A model generated the notes under the pieces. That model did no database searches. It was given only the letters and a program-made list of their open reading frames with translations, and had not been told where the DNA came from. Shown one piece after another: positions 5,956 to 8,689 of a DNA stretch of 8,689 nucleotides; the stretch's first letter is position 1; each line of letters begins with the position of its first letter. The DNA lies in contig JAHJSJ010000008.1 of NCBI GenBank assembly GCA_018830415.1, positions 1 to 8,689 of the forward strand, in the 5' to 3' direction. Made by a program: the position numbers and the translations under genes. Source of the DNA: Alphaproteobacteria bacterium. GTDB lineage: Bacteria; Pseudomonadota; Alphaproteobacteria; Sphingomonadales; Sphingomonadaceae.

Positions 5956-6055
5956 CCCCCCTTGACCTCGCGCGTGCGAAAGCGCAGGTGCGCCTCGTAA
6001 AACCGCGCCCTTGTTGGATCGGGGGCGGGCCAATCGAAAAGGATGGAATCCCCCC

Positions 6056-8689
<2,634 letters not shown>

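Noticed and set aside
5962..5967. TTGACC as a -35 element for acnA
   Set aside because: No convincing -10 element follows at the right distance.

Overview
The window looks like chromosomal core DNA of a high-GC alphaproteobacterium, most likely a sphingomonad of the Erythrobacteraceae type. That placement rests on GC-rich third codon positions, the style of the proteins (Tat-like NRRDLLKG leader, alphaproteobacterial AcnA, MntP) and general resemblance. It is not supported by a marker gene. I see no RNA gene, transposase, CRISPR array or phage gene.

Layout, left to right on the + strand unless noted: the 3' part of a thioredoxin-fold gene (to 431); a small cysteine-containing lipoprotein gene (483-839); a short stretch with a second, degenerate copy of the thioredoxin gene's tail (about 898-1044); mntP, a manganese exporter (1058-1603); a 164-base gap; a class IV (HDAC11-like) deacetylase gene (1768-2697); a Tat-exported L,D-transpeptidase of the YkuD_2 type (2760-3434); on the - strand and tail-to-tail with it, a YcbB-like L,D-transpeptidase (4847-3444); a divergent intergenic region with an 8-bp inverted repeat; a DMT/EamA transporter (5033-5926); a hairpin; and acnA, aconitate hydratase (6056 to the window end, lacking only about its last dozen residues).

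The genes do not form one pathway. The two L,D-transpeptidases both act on peptidoglycan in the periplasm. AcnA is a TCA-cycle enzyme. MntP and the EamA protein are inner-membrane transporters. The deacetylase is probably cytoplasmic with an unknown substrate.

The most interesting structure is at 372-1044. A 48-base direct repeat of the thioredoxin gene's tail (372-419 and 976-1023) brackets the lower-GC lipoprotein gene, and all three differences between the copies are synonymous in the thioredoxin frame. The second copy ends 13 bases before mntP. This suggests that an ancestral thioredoxin-mntP pair was split by a duplication or by insertion of a foreign segment that restored the thioredoxin 3' end. 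I found no convincing new multi-gene system.
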